From contig NZ_KB911581.1 in assembly GCF_000383595.1 (NCBI RefSeq), positions 7,151,519 to 7,215,518 of the forward strand: a stretch of 64,000 bases of DNA, read 5' to 3'. The translations under genes and the position numbers were made by a program. This document shows positions 7,069-15,650 of the stretch, piece by piece; within the stretch, counting starts at the first letter, position 1, and every line of letters starts with the position of its first letter. The notes beneath the pieces are model-generated. The model worked only from the letters and a program-made list of their open reading frames with translations, ran no database searches and was not told where the DNA came from. This stretch comes from Streptomyces bottropensis ATCC 25435 (lineage in GTDB: Bacteria; Actinomycetota; Actinomycetes; Streptomycetales; Streptomycetaceae).

Positions 7069-9420
7069 TCAGCCGGACGGCTTTCCGGCCGCCGCGCCGA
7101 CCGTGTCGGCCCGTTCCTTCTCCTGCGGTACCGACGCGGCCGGCTCGACCGGACCGTCCGGTGCCGGTGCGGCGGGGGCCGGGCCGCCCTCACGGATGCC
7201 GAACCGGGCGTGCAGCCGGCGCAGCGGCCCGGGGGCCCACCAGGTCGCCCGGCCGGTGAGCGACAGCACGGCGGGGACGAGGAGCGTGCGGATCACCATG
7301 GCGTCCATGAGGATGGCCAGGGCGACCCCCAGCCCGAGCATCTTCGTGTTGGTGATCCGGGACGTGCCGATGGCCACCATGACCACCGACAGGACGAGCG
7401 CGGCGGCGGTGATGACTCCACCGGTGGAGCGGATCCCCTCGATCACCGCGGCCCGGTGGTCGTGCGTGCGCTCCTGCTCCTCCTTGATCCGGGAGAGCAG
7501 GAAGACCCCGTAGTCCATGGAGAGTCCGAAGGCGAGGCAGAACATCAGCACCGGCAGGGCCGTCTCGATGCTCCCGGTCGGGGTGAAGCCCAGCAGCCCC
7601 GACAGATGCCCGTCCTGGAAGACCCACACCACGGCCCCCAGCATCGCGGTGAGGCTGAGCGCGTTGAGCAGGACGGCCTGGAGCGGCACCAGCACACTGC
7701 CGGTCAGCAGGAACACCAGGACCAGGGTGGCGAGCACGATGATGCCGACCGCCCACGGCAGACCGCGTCCGATGGCCGCCTGGCTGTCGACGAGGGCCGC
7801 GGTCGTTCCGGAGGCGGACGCGGGGAAGTCCGTGTCCACCGCCCTGACGTCCCGCACCAGGTCCTTGCCCTCGTCGGAGACGGCCTCCACGCCGGGCACC
7901 ACGGTGAGGTACGCGATCTCGCCGGCGGTCCGGCCCGGCTGCGCGGGTCCGGCGGCCCGGCCGCCGGTGTAGGTGCCCGTCGGCGCGTCCACCCGCAGCA
8001 CCCCCTCGATCCGGGACAGCCGCTCGGCGTACTCGCCCAGTCCGGCGGCGGGCGCCCGGCGGGTGACGACCTCGATCGCGCCGGTGGGACTGCCCTGGAA
8101 ACGGTCCCTGATGTGCTCCTGCACCACCCGGGAGTCGGCGGACGCGGGCAGCTGCCGGTAGTCGGCGGTGCCGAAGTCGACGTTCAGGAACGGCGCGCCC
8201 AGCAGCAACAGCACGGCGAGGGTGCCGGTGGCCACCAGCGGGGCGCGCCGCATCACCCACCGGGCCAGCCGGGCCCAGCCTGCCCCGGCCGCCGCGGGCT
8301 CCCGGCGCTCGCGGGAGCGGCGCCGGACCAGCCTGCGTACGTCGAGGGCGTCGATCCGCCGGCCCAGGACGGCGAGCAGGGCCGGCAGCACCACCAGGGC
8401 CGCGACGGCGGCGAGGACGACCACGCTGATCCCGGCGTAGGCGAGGGAGCGCAGGAAGTACAGCGGGAACACCAGCATCGCGGCGAGCGAGACGGCGACC
8501 GTCGCGGCCGAGAACAGCACGGTCCGGCCGGCGGTGTTGAGGGTGACGGCGAGCGCGCCGGGCATGTCCCGGCCGGCGGCGAGTTCCTCGCGGTAGCGGC
8601 GCACGATCAGCAGCGCGTAGTCGATGGCGAGGCCCAGGCCGAGGGCGGTGGTGAGGTTGGTGGCGAAGACGGAGACGTCGGTGAAGGAGGTGAGGACCCG
8701 CAGCACCGCGTTGGTGCCGAGGATCGCGATCACCCCGATGCCGACCGGGAGCAGCGCGGCGACCGCGCTGCCGAACACGACCATGAGGATGAGGAGCGTG
8801 ATCGGCAACGCGATGACCTCGGCACGCACGAGATCCTCGCGGATGAAGGTCTGCTGCTCGTTCTGGACGGCGACGCTGCCTCCGATCCGGACCGTCAGAT
8901 CGCCCTGCCGTCCGTCGAAGTGCCCGACGACACGGTCCTCCAGGGTGCGGTCGGCCTCCAGTTCGTCCCCGGTGAGCCGGGCGACCACCAGGGCCTGACT
9001 GCCGTCCTCGGAGCGCAGCGCCCCGGAGCCGGTGTCCCAGTAGGAGGTGACGCCGGTGACGCCCCGCTCGTCGGCGAGCCGGGCGGCCAGCTCCCGTCCC
9101 TGACGCGCCACGTCGGCGTCGTCGACACCGGCGTCGGCACGGACCAGCAGAACGAGGTTGGGGCGGGCCCCGGGGAACTCCCGTTCCAGGACGCCGGCGG
9201 CGTACGAGGACTCGGAGGAGGGGTCGACGACACCGCCGCTGCCGCCGCTGCGCAGCCGGTCGGCCACGCCGCTGCCGAGGACGACGGCCCCGGCGAGCAG
9301 GACCACGGTGAGCACGAGCAGCAGACGGGCACGGCCGGCGGCCAGCCGGGCGAGGGCGGTGAACGCCCCGGGGGGCGGGGCGGTTTCGGGGGGCGGATTG
9401 TCTTTGGTCACTGAGGTCAT
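7069..9420 (-). CDS. MMPL/RND-family membrane exporter
   Basis: 783 aa. ATG at 9420 with GGGAG about 5 nt upstream. Two halves are visible, each with one leading transmembrane helix, a large extracytoplasmic loop and a five-helix bundle, giving about 12 helices. Typical MMPL elements include GLGLAIDYALLIV in the first half and FGLSMDYGVFLLSRIKEE in the second, which carry the proton-relay Asp-Tyr pairs. Full-length for the family. MMPL proteins export lipids and lipidic metabolites, so it is a reasonable self-resistance or export pump for an acyl-tetronate (inference). It lies between the SMP-30-like gene and the HAD operon on the same strand. Confidence 0.92.
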   Translation of the reverse strand: MTSVTKDNPPPETAPPPGAFTALARLAAGRARLLLVLTVVLLAGAVVLGSGVADRLRSGGSGGVVDPSSESSYAAGVLEREFPGARPNLVLLVRADAGVDDADVARQGRELAARLADERGVTGVTSYWDTGSGALRSEDGSQALVVARLTGDELEADRTLEDRVVGHFDGRQGDLTVRIGGSVAVQNEQQTFIREDLVRAEVIALPITLLILMVVFGSAVAALLPVGIGVIAILGTNAVLRVLTSFTDVSVFATNLTTALGLGLAIDYALLIVRRYREELAAGRDMPGALAVTLNTAGRTVLFSAATVAVSLAAMLVFPLYFLRSLAYAGISVVVLAAVAALVVLPALLAVLGRRIDALDVRRLVRRRSRERREPAAAGAGWARLARWVMRRAPLVATGTLAVLLLLGAPFLNVDFGTADYRQLPASADSRVVQEHIRDRFQGSPTGAIEVVTRRAPAAGLGEYAERLSRIEGVLRVDAPTGTYTGGRAAGPAQPGRTAGEIAYLTVVPGVEAVSDEGKDLVRDVRAVDTDFPASASGTTAALVDSQAAIGRGLPWAVGIIVLATLVLVFLLTGSVLVPLQAVLLNALSLTAMLGAVVWVFQDGHLSGLLGFTPTGSIETALPVLMFCLAFGLSMDYGVFLLSRIKEEQERTHDHRAAVIEGIRSTGGVITAAALVLSVVMVAIGTSRITNTKMLGLGVALAILMDAMVIRTLLVPAVLSLTGRATWWAPGPLRRLHARFGIREGGPAPAAPAPDGPVEPAASVPQEKERADTVGAAAGKPSG

Positions 9421-9525
9421 GGGGGCTCCCGGGACGTCGGGGTGGGTGAGGTGCGTGCCGGGTCGGCTACGGCACCCGCGGCGCCGTACGCGGCCCCGGA
9501 CGCCCGGGGACGCCGACCGGTGCCG

Positions 9526-10557
9526 TCAGCGGCGGCGCAGGTGGAACTTGCCGGGCGTGGTCGAGGGGACGCCGGTGAGGATCTCGCGGAGTCCGCCGCT
9601 GACCACGTAGTCGCCGTACGGCGTCACGGCGACCGTCGTGGGGTCCTCGTGCGGCCAGGTCTGGTCCTGGACGGTGCGCGCGGTGCGCCAGCCGTCGGTG
9701 GAGCGCAGCACCAGGACGGCGTCCCGGCTCTGCCGTCCGCCGGAGAGCGACAGGTCGTTGGAGACGACGACCAGCGAGCCGTCGGGGCGCAGGGCCATGC
9801 CGTCGAGGGAGGCCGGCGCGCCGTCCAGGCGGACCTCGCTGACCTTCGGGCGCGCCGAGCAGGGGCGGTCGATGCGGAAGAGGCGGCCGCCCTCGTACTT
9901 GCCCATGAGGAGGAAGCCGGCGGGGTGGTGGACGATGCCGTTGGGGCCGGTGTCGGCGGTGGCGAAACGGTCGTCGCGGAGGATCTGGAGGACCTCGCCG
10001 TCGCGGCTCACCGTGGTGACCGTGTCGACGCCGGTGTCGGTGACGTGGATGGTTCCGTCGCGGTCCACGGTCAGGTCGTTGGCACGCGGCAGGGGCTGTC
10101 CGTCGGACACGTCCACCAGGTGCTGTACGGCGCCGGTGGCGAGGTCGAAGACACCGACCCCGGAGACCGGGGGCAGCGAGGGGTCCACGATGCCCATCAG
10201 CCGGAAGAAGTAGTCGGTGTAGGCGGCCAGGACCCGGCGGCGGGGCGCGTCGACCGTGATGCCGAGGACCGACACCCGGGCGAAGGGGGCCACCAGCGGG
10301 GTCACGGTGCCGTCCGCCCGGACCACGGAGATCGTGCCCTGCGCGCTGGACCCCACGAGGAACGCCTTCCTCGTGGGGTCCCAGGCGACGCCCTCCGGGT
10401 ACAGGCCCGGGGCGGTGACGGTGAGGCTGCGCGGCAGCGGGCAGCGCGCGGGTTTCGCGAACGCCGGCATCGGGGTGGCGGCGAGCGCCCCGCCCAGGCC
10501 GGCGGCGGTGGCGACTCTCAGCAGGGTCCGGCGGGAGGCCGAAGCTGACGCGTCCAA
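9526..10557 (-). CDS. Exported SMP-30/gluconolactonase-like beta-propeller protein (Tat signal)
   Basis: 343 aa from a TTG start at 10557 with AAGGAG 6 nt upstream; the frame is open further upstream but that sequence is not protein-like. The N-terminus has a twin-arginine motif (SRRTLLR) followed by a hydrophobic stretch and an AFA-like cleavage site, so export by Tat is likely. The rest shows repeated blades typical of SMP-30/NHL/gluconolactonase propellers (LGITVDAPRRRVLAAY, ANDLTVDRDGTIHVTD, NGIVHHPAGFLL, LDGMALRPDGSLVVVS). Members hydrolyse lactones or bind small molecules. A lactonase-like protein beside tetronate and hormone genes is suggestive, but the substrate is unknown. It is divergent from korA. 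Confidence 0.8.
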   Translation of the reverse strand: MDASASASRRTLLRVATAAGLGGALAATPMPAFAKPARCPLPRSLTVTAPGLYPEGVAWDPTRKAFLVGSSAQGTISVVRADGTVTPLVAPFARVSVLGITVDAPRRRVLAAYTDYFFRLMGIVDPSLPPVSGVGVFDLATGAVQHLVDVSDGQPLPRANDLTVDRDGTIHVTDTGVDTVTTVSRDGEVLQILRDDRFATADTGPNGIVHHPAGFLLMGKYEGGRLFRIDRPCSARPKVSEVRLDGAPASLDGMALRPDGSLVVVSNDLSLSGGRQSRDAVLVLRSTDGWRTARTVQDQTWPHEDPTTVAVTPYGDYVVSGGLREILTGVPSTTPGKFHLRRR

Positions 10558-10925
10558 GGGGTGCTCCTTCGTACGGGGCGAAGAGGGGAAGTCGGGCAGG
10601 CCGGTGCGCGGTGGCGGCGGGCGGGGGCCGTGGGTGCCCCGCCGGGGAAGAGAACGCCGAACCCGGCTGTCCACCGGCCGTGGACAGGGTCGCGAGCCGC
10701 TCTGGAGAACCGCTGAACCTCCGCTGAACCGGCGGCGGGCGGTCGGCAGCGCTAGCCGGAGGCCCGCGCGGGGCGCTTTGGCCCGGCGCAAGGCGGCCTG
10801 CCTAGCGTCCCGGTCAGGCAGGTCCTGTCGGCACGTTCCCGCCCACCGGGACGACGGGGGCGCGGCGGCAGGGCCTGGCCCGCGCAGCGGCGCCGGACAG
10901 CGGAAAGCCAGAGGAGACGAGACGC
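10558..10925. promoter_or_regulatory. Divergent promoter region between SMP-30-like gene and korA
   Basis: A 368-bp gap with no supported gene that must hold promoters for both directions. An inverted repeat with arms CCTGCCT (10797-10803) and AGGCAGG (10816-10822) lies about 105 bp upstream of korA and could be an operator. No clear -10/-35 pair was recognised. Confidence 0.4.
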
Positions 10926-12839
10926 GTGACGGTAGACACCGTGGACATCGAACAGGCCGAGCCGATGCCGGCCGGGATCCGCACCAAGGACGTGCGCCGC
11001 CTGGACAGGGTGGTCATCCGGTTCGCCGGGGATTCCGGTGACGGGATGCAGCTCACGGGTGACCGGTTCACCTCCGAGACGGCGTCGTTCGGCAACGACC
11101 TCTCCACCCTGCCGAACTTCCCCGCCGAGATCCGCGCCCCCGCCGGCACCCTGCCCGGCGTCTCCAGCTTCCAGCTGCACTTCGCCGACCACGACATCCT
11201 CACCCCCGGCGACGCCCCCGACGTCCTCGTCGCGATGAACCCCGCCGCACTCAAGGCCAACATCGCCGACCTGCCCCGCGGCGCCGAGATCATCGTCAAC
11301 ACCGACGAATTCACCAGACGCGCCCTGCAAAAAGTCGGCTACACCACCAGCCCCCTGGACGACGGCCAACTGGACGGCTACAACGTCCACCCCGTCCCCC
11401 TGACCACCCTGACCGTCGAAGCCCTCAAAACCTTCGACCTCAGCCGCAAGGAAGCCGAACGCAGCAAGAACATGTTCGCGCTGGGGCTGCTGTCCTGGAT
11501 GTACCACCGGCCCACCGAAGGCACCGAAAAGTTCCTGGCCGCCAAATTCGCCAAGAAACCCGCAATCGCGGCCGCCAACCTCGCCGCGTTCCGCGCCGGC
11601 TGGAACTTCGGCGAGACCACCGAGGACTTCGCCGTCAGCTACGAAGTCGCCCCCGCCACCACCGCCTTCCCCCCCGGCACCTACCGCAACATCAGCGGCA
11701 ACCTCGCCCTGTCCCTGGGCCTCATCGCCGCCTCCCGCCAGGCCGACCTGCCCCTCTACCTCGGCTCCTACCCCATCACCCCCGCCTCCGACATCCTCCA
11801 CGAACTCTCCCGCCACAAAAACTTCGGCGTCCGCACCTTCCAGGCCGAGGACGAGATCGCCGCCATCGGCGCCGCACTCGGCGCCGCCTTCGGCGGATCA
11901 CTCGCCGTCACCACCACCTCCGGACCCGGCGTGGCACTGAAATCGGAGACCATCGGCCTCGCCGTCTCCCTGGAACTGCCCCTGCTCGTCGTCGCCATCC
12001 AGCGCGGCGGACCCTCCACCGGCCTGCCCACCAAGACCGAACAGGCCGACCTCCTCCAGGCCATGTTCGGCCGCAACGGCGAAGCCCCCGTACCCGTCGT
12101 GGCACCCAGGACACCGGCCGACTGCTTCGACGCGGCGATTGAGGCCGCCCGGATCGCGCTCACCTACCGCACCCCCGTCTTCCTCCTCAGCGACGGCTAC
12201 CTCGCCAACGGCTCCGAACCCTGGCGCATCCCCGACACCGACGAACTGCCCGACCTGACCGTCCAGTTCGCCCAGGGACCCAACCACACCCTCGACGACG
12301 GCACCGAGGTGTTCTGGCCCTACAAACGCGACCCCCACACCCTCGCCCGCCCCTGGGCGATCCCCGGCACCCCCGGCCTCCAGCACCGCATCGGCGGCAT
12401 CGAGAAGCAGGACGGCACCGGCAACATCTCCTACGACCCGGCCAACCACGACCTCATGGTCCGCACCCGCCAGGCCAAGATTGACGGGATCGACGTGCCC
12501 GACATCGAGGTCGACGACCCGCAGCGGGCCGACACCCTGGTCCTGGGCTGGGGATCCACCTACGGCCCCATCACCGCGGCCGTCCGACAGCTGCGCACCA
12601 CCGGGGAATCCATCGCACAGGCACACCTGCGCCACCTCAACCCCTTCCCCAAAAACCTCGGCGAGGTCCTCGCACGGTACGAGCGGGTCGTCGTGCCCGA
12701 GATGAACCTCGGCCAACTCGCCATGCTCATCCGGGCGAAGTACCTCGTCGACGTGCACTCCTGCACCCAGGTCACCGGTTCACCGTTCAAGGCGGGCCAG
12801 CTCGCCCACACACTGCGGGAGACGATCCGTGGGAACTGA
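10926..12839 (+). CDS. korA: 2-oxoacid:ferredoxin oxidoreductase, fused gamma/alpha subunit
   Basis: 637 aa; GTG start with AGGAGA upstream. The N-terminal gamma domain starts with VVIRFAGDSGDGMQLTG (residues about 29-45), followed by the alpha domain (LYLGSYPITPASDIL, then TTTSGPGVALKSETIGLA) and the C-terminal domain with WGSTYGPI. This matches the actinobacterial KorA subunit that, with KorB, oxidatively decarboxylates 2-oxoglutarate (or another 2-oxoacid) to acyl-CoA and passes electrons to ferredoxin. It overlaps korB by 11 nt and fdxA follows, making a complete enzyme plus electron acceptor. From about 11.2 kb the codon choice shifts to C-ending codons and to GAA/CAA/AAA compared with its neighbours. 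Its location between an SMP-30 gene and an AfsA gene is unusual for a central-metabolism enzyme. Confidence 0.93.
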   Translation: MTVDTVDIEQAEPMPAGIRTKDVRRLDRVVIRFAGDSGDGMQLTGDRFTSETASFGNDLSTLPNFPAEIRAPAGTLPGVSSFQLHFADHDILTPGDAPDVLVAMNPAALKANIADLPRGAEIIVNTDEFTRRALQKVGYTTSPLDDGQLDGYNVHPVPLTTLTVEALKTFDLSRKEAERSKNMFALGLLSWMYHRPTEGTEKFLAAKFAKKPAIAAANLAAFRAGWNFGETTEDFAVSYEVAPATTAFPPGTYRNISGNLALSLGLIAASRQADLPLYLGSYPITPASDILHELSRHKNFGVRTFQAEDEIAAIGAALGAAFGGSLAVTTTSGPGVALKSETIGLAVSLELPLLVVAIQRGGPSTGLPTKTEQADLLQAMFGRNGEAPVPVVAPRTPADCFDAAIEAARIALTYRTPVFLLSDGYLANGSEPWRIPDTDELPDLTVQFAQGPNHTLDDGTEVFWPYKRDPHTLARPWAIPGTPGLQHRIGGIEKQDGTGNISYDPANHDLMVRTRQAKIDGIDVPDIEVDDPQRADTLVLGWGSTYGPITAAVRQLRTTGESIAQAHLRHLNPFPKNLGEVLARYERVVVPEMNLGQLAMLIRAKYLVDVHSCTQVTGSPFKAGQLAHTLRETIRGN

Positions 12840-13887
12840 ACTCCGGCTCCAGCCGAAGGACTTCAAGTCGGATCAGGAGGTGCGCTGGTGCCCCGGCTGC
12901 GGTGACTACGCGATCCTCGCCGCCGTCCAGGGCTTCATGCCCGAACTCGGCCTGGCCAAGGAGAACATCGTCTTCGTCTCCGGCATCGGCTGCTCCTCCC
13001 GCTTCCCGTACTACATGGACACCTACGGGATGCACTCCATCCACGGCCGCGCCCCCGCCATCGCCACCGGACTCGCCACCTCACGACGCGACCTGTCCGT
13101 CTGGGTCGTCACCGGCGACGGCGACGCCCTCTCCATCGGCGGCAACCACCTCATCCACGCCCTGCGCCGCAACGTCAACCTCAAAATCCTCCTCTTCAAC
13201 AACCGCATCTACGGCCTCACCAAAGGCCAGTACAGCCCCACCTCCGAAACCGGCAAAATCACCAAATCCACACCCATGGGCTCCCTCGACGCCCCCTTCA
13301 ACCCCGTCTCCCTCGCCATCGGAGCCGAAGCCTCCTTCGTCGCCCGCACCATCGACTCCGACCGCAAACACCTCACCGACGTCCTGCGCCAGGCCGCCGC
13401 CCACCCCGGCACCGCCCTCGTCGAGATCTACCAGAACTGCAACATCTTCAACGACGGCGCCTTCGACGCCCTCAAGGACCGGCAGCAGGCGGAGGAGGCC
13501 GTGATCCGGCTGGAGCACGGCGAACAGATCCGGTTCGGGGCGGACCGCGCGCGAGGGGTCGTACGCGACGAGGCGACCGGTGATCTGCGGGTCGTCACGG
13601 TCACGCCCGAGAACGAATCGCGGGTCCTGGTGCACGACGCGCACGCGGCGTCCCCGACGACCGCCTTCGCCCTCTCCCGCCTCGCCGACCCCGACACCCT
13701 CCACCACACCCCCATCGGCGTCCTGCGCTCCGTCCGACGACCCGTCTACGACACCCAGATGGCCGACCAACTCGACACCGCCATCGACCAGCACGGCAAA
13801 GGCGACCTCGCCGCACTCCTGACCGGCAAGGACACCTGGACCGTCGGGCGTTCCGCCCGGCCCGCCGCATCCCCCGTGGCCCGTTGA
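12829..13887 (+). CDS. korB: 2-oxoacid:ferredoxin oxidoreductase, beta (TPP-binding) subunit
   Basis: 352 aa; GTG start 11 nt inside the 3' end of korA, so translationally coupled. The thiamine-diphosphate domain is clear: WCPGCGDYAIL at residues about 22-32, SGIGCSSRFPYY, VVTGDGDALSIGGNHL (Mg/TPP GDG...N motif), and LFNNRIYGLTKGQYSPTS. Length is usual for KorB of actinobacteria. It forms the catalytic heterotetramer with KorA and reduces a ferredoxin, most simply the seven-iron ferredoxin encoded 82 bp downstream. Confidence 0.94.
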   Translation: MGTELRLQPKDFKSDQEVRWCPGCGDYAILAAVQGFMPELGLAKENIVFVSGIGCSSRFPYYMDTYGMHSIHGRAPAIATGLATSRRDLSVWVVTGDGDALSIGGNHLIHALRRNVNLKILLFNNRIYGLTKGQYSPTSETGKITKSTPMGSLDAPFNPVSLAIGAEASFVARTIDSDRKHLTDVLRQAAAHPGTALVEIYQNCNIFNDGAFDALKDRQQAEEAVIRLEHGEQIRFGADRARGVVRDEATGDLRVVTVTPENESRVLVHDAHAASPTTAFALSRLADPDTLHHTPIGVLRSVRRPVYDTQMADQLDTAIDQHGKGDLAALLTGKDTWTVGRSARPAASPVAR

Positions 13888-13969
13888 CCGCGACCACCCG
13901 GCCACAGCCGCCCGACCACAACCGTCCGACCACAAACCGTTTCACCGCACCATCCCGGGGAGGGACAGC

Positions 13970-14281
13970 ATGACGTACGTGATCGCTCAGCCCTGTGTCG
14001 ACGTCAAGGACCGGGCATGCATCGACGAGTGCCCGGTCGACTGCATCTACGAGGGACCGAGGAAGCTCTACATCCAGCCCGACGAATGCGTCGACTGCGG
14101 TGCCTGCGAACCCGTCTGCCCGGTGGAGGCCATCTTCTTCGAGGACGACGTACCGGCCGAGTGGAGCGGCTACCGGTCGGTGGACGCGGAGGTCTTCGCC
14201 GACCTCGGATCACCCGGCGGAGCCAGCGCGGCGGGCCCGCTCGCCGCCGACCACCCCCTGGTCTCCGCGCGGGCCGCGTAG
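13970..14281 (+). CDS. fdxA: Seven-iron ferredoxin (3Fe-4S/4Fe-4S)
   Basis: 103 aa. ATG with GGGGAGGGA upstream. Cysteines at 9, 17 and 50 match the ligands of the [3Fe-4S] cluster and Cys21, 40, 43 and 46 those of the [4Fe-4S] cluster, exactly the spacing of FdxA/Azotobacter FdI-type ferredoxins; Cys25 is the extra free cysteine. It probably accepts electrons from KorAB and could pass them to oxygenases or reductive steps. The C-terminal 20 residues are Ala/Gly-rich and variable. Confidence 0.95.
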   Translation: MTYVIAQPCVDVKDRACIDECPVDCIYEGPRKLYIQPDECVDCGACEPVCPVEAIFFEDDVPAEWSGYRSVDAEVFADLGSPGGASAAGPLAADHPLVSARAA

Positions 14282-14549
14282 ACCTCGCGCGGGCCTCGCG
14301 CAGGCCTCGTGCAAGCGTCGCGCAGGCCTCACGCAGGCCCGCAGTGCCCGGTGTTCGGCCCCTGGATGGCCCGATTCCGCCGTGATACAGCCCGGTTCCA
14401 GGCCAGGTACAGGCCGATACCAGTGATCCAGGACACCGTGGAGGCGGTGGCGGAATCTTTTCGCCACCGCCCTGTGGCGTTGTGCGCGCCGGCCCCGTCG
14501 GCCGTGCCCCGCGCCGCGCGCACCCCGGGCCATCCCAGAAGGAGCTGCA
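14282..14549 (+). promoter_or_regulatory. Leader region of second AfsA gene, with hairpin
   Basis: The 268-bp gap begins with imperfect repeats of a CCTCGCGCAGG-like unit (14285-14340). At 14444-14472 a perfect 10-bp stem (GGCGGTGGCG / CGCCACCGCC) with loop GAATCTTTT may end kor-fdx transcription or act as a leader structure for the AfsA gene 77 bp further on. No convincing butyrolactone-receptor box was recognised. Confidence 0.45.
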
Positions 14550-15575
14550 ATGGACATCACCTTCACCTCCCAGCCCGCCGCGTCCGCTCGGGACTCCAGA
14601 GGTCTCGCCGCACCGCTCCATCTGCTGCACAGACCCGTCACACCGGAGGGCTTCCTGCTGGACGCCACCGCTCCGGTGGAACAGCACTTCGCGCTCTCCG
14701 CCGAACTGCCCTCCGGGCACGGGACGTTCAACGACGGGCCGGGCACCTTCCACGATCTGCTCTTCGTCGCCGAGACGCTGCGCGAGGCGACGCACTTCGT
14801 CGCCCACCAGTACTTCCGGGTCCCCGCCGAGCGCCCCGCGGTCTTCGTCTCCAGCGGGCTCGACGTCCTCGACCTCGCCCCGTGGCGTCCCACCGGCGGG
14901 CCGGCCCATCTGACCCTGGACATCACCCTTGTCCCCGTGGACGTGGTCAACGGCGTTCCGCGCGGCCTCGACTGCCGTGGTGACGTGGCCATAAACGGTG
15001 TCGGGTGTGGGAGCGCTTCCGCGCGGATCCAGTTCCTGATGCCCGGGGTGTACCGGTCGCACCGTGAGGTGGGGCGCCAGGAGAGTCTGCGGAGCACCGC
15101 CCCGGTGGTGCGCCCGCTGGCCTCGATGACGGCGGCCTCCCAGGAGGAGCCGCCTGCCGTGTCGCCCGGGTCGGTCGGCCGCCAGGACCCGCGCAATGTC
15201 GTCGTGGGACCGCCGCTGCGGGCGCCGTACGGGGAGTTCGTCCTGCCCGTGGCCTGCGATCCCGGTCACGAGGTCTTCGCGGCCGTACCCGGCGACCACG
15301 TCCCCGGTCCGGTGTTCCTGGAGGCATCCCGGCAGGCCTCGCTGCTCGCCGCCGAGGAACTGCACGGGCTGCGTCCCTCCCACGCCATGCTGACCCGGTG
15401 GCGGGCGTCGTTCCGCGGTTTCGGGGACGCCGACCTTCCGCTGACCTGCACGGTCGTCGCGGACGAGCCGGTTCGCGACGAGGCGGGCCGGCCCACCGTG
15501 CGGTCCCGGCTCGCCTTCAGCCAGGGCAGCCGTGTCCTGTGCACCGCCTCGGCCGTCCTGCTGCAGGACTGCTGA
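14550..15575 (+). CDS. AfsA-family protein (paralogue 2, diverged first repeat)
   Basis: 341 aa; AAGGAG 6 nt upstream of the ATG. Two hot-dog repeats are present. The second keeps the AfsA signature (PVFLEASRQASLLAAEE), whereas the first reads LLFVAETLREATHFVAH, with Glu where paralogue 1 and most AfsA proteins have Gln. It could be a second signal synthase with a different acyl preference or a diverged enzyme. It sits directly upstream of the SARP gene on the same strand (75-bp gap), so signal synthesis and activator expression may be coupled. Confidence 0.88.
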   Translation: MDITFTSQPAASARDSRGLAAPLHLLHRPVTPEGFLLDATAPVEQHFALSAELPSGHGTFNDGPGTFHDLLFVAETLREATHFVAHQYFRVPAERPAVFVSSGLDVLDLAPWRPTGGPAHLTLDITLVPVDVVNGVPRGLDCRGDVAINGVGCGSASARIQFLMPGVYRSHREVGRQESLRSTAPVVRPLASMTAASQEEPPAVSPGSVGRQDPRNVVVGPPLRAPYGEFVLPVACDPGHEVFAAVPGDHVPGPVFLEASRQASLLAAEELHGLRPSHAMLTRWRASFRGFGDADLPLTCTVVADEPVRDEAGRPTVRSRLAFSQGSRVLCTASAVLLQDC

Positions 15576-15650
15576 CAGCACGCCGCCGCCCGGACCGGCC
15601 GACGCTCTCCCCTCCCATCCCACTCGATTTCCTGATCAAGGAGCTCTCCG

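Noticed and set aside
4152..7193. A single open frame of about 1000 codons covering the FAD monooxygenase and the DNA upstream of it
   Set aside because: Only the part from the GTG at 5798 is protein-like; upstream it runs out of frame through the HAD gene and through repeats. High GC keeps many false frames open.
14282..14549. Butyrolactone-receptor (ARE) box upstream of AfsA 2
   Set aside because: Some GATAC/GGTAC words recur but I could not align a convincing palindrome with known AREs.
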